NCBI RefSeq assembly: GCF_013204885.1
Contig: NZ_JABMKX010000017.1
Coordinates: forward strand, 1 to 64,000
Length of the DNA: 64,000 bases
From: Paenibacillus tritici
GTDB taxonomy: Bacteria > Bacillota > Bacilli > Paenibacillales > Paenibacillaceae
Direction of reading: 5' to 3'
Numbering within the stretch: position 1 is the stretch's first letter; each line of letters starts with the position of its first letter. A program made the translations under genes and the position numbers. This document shows, piece by piece, positions 61,968 to 64,000 of the stretch. The notes beneath the pieces were generated by a model. It was not told the origin of the DNA. It did not search any database and saw only the letters and a program-made list of their open reading frames with translations.

Positions 61968-62591
61968 ATGACACATGCACCCTTTATAGCCGTGGAAGGC
62001 CCGATTGGAGCCGGTAAAACCACACTCGCCACCATGCTCGCCCATGCAATGCAGCTTCCGGTGATCAAAGAGATTGTCGATGAGAATCCGTTTCTGGACA
62101 AGTTCTATCAGAATATGGACGATTGGAGCTTTCAGCTGGAGATGTTTTTCCTCTGCAACCGGTTCAAGCAGCTTGAGGATACTACCACGCAGTACATAGA
62201 TCAAGGAAAGCCGGTCATTTCGGATTATCATATCTATAAGAACCTGATTTTCGGGGAACGGACGCTGAAGGGATCGAAACGGGACAAATACCGGGAGATC
62301 TATCATATTCTGACCGATGATTTTCCGAAGCCCAATATCATTCTGTATATCCGGGCCGATCTGGATACGCTGCTGGCCAGGATTGCCAAGCGCGCCCGTA
62401 CGTTCGAAGAGATCATTGCGCCTGCCTATCTGCAGCAGTTAATTGAGGATTATGACGAGGCGATGGCCTCACTGGCCCGCCGTGAACCGTCCACTGTAAT
62501 TATTACCATCGACGGCAACCAGGTGGATTTCGTGGAGAACCCGGAAGATTTCGCCGCCATCGCTGAACAAGTAAAGGAGCTTATGAAATGA
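61968..62591 (+). CDS. dgk: Deoxyguanosine kinase
   Basis: 207 residues, close throughout to B. subtilis Dgk. P-loop FIAVEGPIGAGKTTLATML, then WSFQLEMFFLCNRFKQLED, SDYHIYKNLIFGERTL with the DRY-like motif, and TDDFPKPNIILYI. Phosphorylates deoxyguanosine (and related purine deoxynucleosides) in salvage. GGAGG lies 12 bp before the ATG at 61968. ATGA overlap with dck. Confidence 0.94.
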   Translation: MTHAPFIAVEGPIGAGKTTLATMLAHAMQLPVIKEIVDENPFLDKFYQNMDDWSFQLEMFFLCNRFKQLEDTTTQYIDQGKPVISDYHIYKNLIFGERTLKGSKRDKYREIYHILTDDFPKPNIILYIRADLDTLLARIAKRARTFEEIIAPAYLQQLIEDYDEAMASLARREPSTVIITIDGNQVDFVENPEDFAAIAEQVKELMK

Positions 62592-63241
62592 ACAGTTACA
62601 ACATCCCGGACAATGCCATTATCACGGTAGCCGGAACCGTAGGTGTCGGCAAATCGACCCTGACCGCAGCACTGGCGCAGCGCCTGAATTTCCAGACGTC
62701 ACTTGAACAGGTGGATCATAATCCGTACCTGGAGAAGTTCTATCATGATTTCGAGCGGTGGAGCTTCCACCTGCAGATCTATTTCCTCGCGGAACGCTTC
62801 AAGGAGCAGAAGAAGATGTTCGAGCTGGGCGGCGGGTTCGTGCAGGACCGTTCGATCTATGAGGACACCGGGATTTTCGCCAAAATGCACGCCGATCAGG
62901 GAACCATGTCGAAGACCGATTATGCAACCTACACCAGCCTGTACGAAGCCATGGTCATGACGCCATATTTCCCGCACCCGGATGTGCTGATCTATATTGA
63001 GGGCAGTCTGCCTTCGATCCTGACCCGGATCAATGAGCGCGGACGCGAGATGGAGATTCAGACCGACGTCTCCTACTGGGAGCATATGCACGGCCGCTAT
63101 TCGCAGTGGATCAACGAATTCAGCGCCTGCCCGGTGCTGCGGCTGAATATTGATGAGTATGATGTGAAGGACCCGGCTTCGGTGTCCGCCATTCTGGAGC
63201 AGGTAGGCGCGGTGATTGGCCGGGCTGCGGTGGGGAAGTAA
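62588..63241 (+). CDS. dck: Deoxyadenosine/deoxycytidine kinase
   Basis: 217 residues, close to B. subtilis Dck. P-loop ITVAGTVGVGKSTLT, EQVDHNPYLEKFYHDFERWSFHLQIYFL, FVQDRSIYEDTGIFAKM (DRS motif), MTPYFPHPDVLIYIEG. It phosphorylates deoxycytidine and deoxyadenosine. Overlaps dgk by 4 bp, so the two are translationally coupled. The two subunits may interact, as in the lactobacillus dAK/dGK enzymes. Confidence 0.94.
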   Translation: MNSYNIPDNAIITVAGTVGVGKSTLTAALAQRLNFQTSLEQVDHNPYLEKFYHDFERWSFHLQIYFLAERFKEQKKMFELGGGFVQDRSIYEDTGIFAKMHADQGTMSKTDYATYTSLYEAMVMTPYFPHPDVLIYIEGSLPSILTRINERGREMEIQTDVSYWEHMHGRYSQWINEFSACPVLRLNIDEYDVKDPASVSAILEQVGAVIGRAAVGK

Positions 63242-63284
63242 GGGGTTTGGTTAGAAGAGGGTATGAGCTATAGTGATGTGAAGA

Positions 63285-63318
63285 AGCGGCACCAGTTCAA
63301 CTGGGAGCTGCTTTTTTT
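63285..63318 (+). terminator. Intrinsic terminator of dgk-dck
   Basis: AGCGGCACCAGTT pairs with AACTGGGAGCTGCT (one bulge, one G-T pair), followed by seven T. Confidence 0.88.
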
Positions 63319-63329
63319 AATACAATTTA

Positions 63330-63345
63330 TTTTGGATATCCAAAA
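63330..63345. repeat. 16-bp palindrome TTTTGGATATCCAAAA
   Basis: Perfect palindrome between the dck terminator and an orphan terminator; possible protein-binding site. Confidence 0.6.
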
Positions 63346-63371
63346 CCTCTCTTTAATGTTTTATCAGATTT

Positions 63372-63407
63372 AACCGCAACTGAGCCATTCTCAGTGCGGT
63401 TTTTTTG
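63372..63407 (+). terminator. Orphan intrinsic terminator
   Basis: AACCGCAACTGAG pairs with CTCAGTGCGGTT, followed by seven T. No gene lies between it and the dck terminator, so it may end a short RNA from about 63320-63400 or be a back-up terminator. Confidence 0.85.
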
Positions 63408-63566
63408 TTGTAGAGGAAATTATATTATCCGTCTGTTGTGGATAAAAGCATGGGCAAAATGTATGCGAAAACAAACATGTCTTTCAAGGCACAACTCCAG
63501 CATGAAATGAGCAGCGCGCCTAAAAAAGAACGTCGTCTGTTCATCTATTTAACAAATTTCAACGGA

Positions 63567-63740
63567 AAACCGAACACAATTAGACTGGGTGGGTAGCGTA
63601 AGCCGAATGTAATCGGAAAACCGAACACAATTGGACTGGAGGCGCTGCGTAGGCCGAATGTAATCGGAAAACCGACACACAATTGGACTGGACGCGCTGC
63701 GTAGGCCGAATGTAATCGGAAAACCGAACACAATGTACAG
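63567..63740. repeat. 51-bp tandem array, 3 units plus partial (AAACCG-ATTGGACTGG family)
   Basis: Units start at 63567, 63618, 63669 and 63721 (steps 51, 51, 52). Each has AAACCGAACACAATTGGACTGG, split here as AAACCGAACACAATT and GGACTGG, then GCGTAGGCCGAATGTAATCGG. It is the same family as 8297-8398. On the minus strand TGTGTTCGG-TTTT-CCGATTACA forms a hairpin like that of the 41.6-kb array. Confidence 0.95.
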
Positions 63741-63835
63741 GTGCGACTACGCATGTGCCGGATTCCCGGCATTGGGCAGAGGGATAAGAGAGGTAGCCAT
63801 ACGAGTTGTGTGGACCTCTGAGGTTCTTACATTAT

Positions 63836-63857
63836 CCACTCGCAGAGTGGTTTTTTT
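63836..63857 (+). terminator. Orphan intrinsic terminator
   Basis: CCACTC, loop GCA, GAGTGG, then seven T. There is no gene upstream within 590 bp on this strand, only the repeat array, so transcription through the array may end here. Confidence 0.85.
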
Positions 63858-64000
63858 GTGTTTTCAGACATTTTTTTTAGATAATCAGGACTATTTTTCA
63901 TTTTCCGAGTGTATTAACCCTATTTAGGGCAGTTTGAAACGGATTTTGTCGAGATTTGTTAAGAGTTTGTTTAGAGCCGCCTGATAGAATAAACGCAGAT
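63858..64000 (+). other. Intergenic end of window, possible promoter
   Basis: AT-rich sequence. Near 63987 GATAGAAT could be a -10, with TTGTTAAG-type sequence about 20 bp upstream. No gene starts inside the window. Confidence 0.3.

Noticed and set aside
1..64000. tRNA, rRNA, known riboswitches and complete mobile elements
   Set aside because: No rRNA-like stretches, tRNA cloverleaf with T-arm sequence, T-box, or transposase/integrase frames were recognised.

Overview
The window looks like a chromosomal segment of a Paenibacillus (low-to-mid GC Firmicute). Indicators are strong AGGAGG-type ribosome binding sites, frequent TTG/GTG starts, dgk-dck deoxynucleoside kinases very close to those of Bacillus subtilis, a YesM/YesN-type two-component system beside a sugar ABC transporter, copper-amine-oxidase-N and GH16-ricin secreted proteins, and several families of intergenic tandem repeats. 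I see no rRNA, tRNA, CRISPR, complete insertion sequence or prophage.

Layout. 0-8 kb: VOC protein, DUF4180 protein, M16C metallopeptidase, methyltransferase, luciferase-like oxidoreductase, class I aldolase, hypothetical. 8-18 kb: secreted GH16 glucanase, DUF1801 protein, M3 oligopeptidase, CD3324-type regulator with a possible leader peptide and attenuator, amidase, AprX-like subtilase, two hypotheticals and a double repeat array. 18-29 kb: FAD oxidoreductase, LtrA, UbiD-type decarboxylase, a TPR/HTH regulator with an overlapping secreted-peptide gene, proline-rich peptide, phospholipase-C-like protein, AraC regulator and SDR. 29-41.5 kb: an amino-sugar island. A leftward SIS-GH20-GNAT operon diverges from a rightward operon of two ABC permeases, lipoprotein binding protein, sensor kinase, response regulator, nagB and nagA. 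It would import N-acetylglucosamine-containing oligosaccharides, trim them, and turn GlcNAc-6-P into fructose-6-P. The transporter ATPase and the sugar kinase must lie elsewhere. 41.5-43.7 kb: non-coding repeats and a YdeI-like gene. 43.7-57 kb: chemoreceptor, epimerase, ECF sigma factor, a second ClpP with a small partner gene, MFS pump with TetR repressor and operator, UvrA paralogue with WYL regulator, acetyltransferase fusion, AraC regulator. 57.5-60 kb: carboxynorspermidine dehydrogenase and decarboxylase (spermidine synthesis). 60-64 kb: secreted RCC1-like/stalk protein, dgk-dck, repeats and orphan terminators.

Three things stand out. (1) At 23.5-25.1 kb a 47-codon gene, too short for ordinary gene callers, overlaps the 3' end of an RRNPP-like regulator. 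It encodes a signal sequence followed by a C-terminal GHGTGNG, which is the architecture of a peptide quorum-sensing pair. (2) Tandem or paired repeats at about nine places, belonging to several different sequence families, nearly all share one period of 51 bp. The largest (14 units, 41.6-42.3 kb) forms two hairpins per unit with covarying stems. (3) A roughly 100-bp two-hairpin element occurs three times in full and once in part, each time directly after the U-tract of an intrinsic terminator and in the same orientation.
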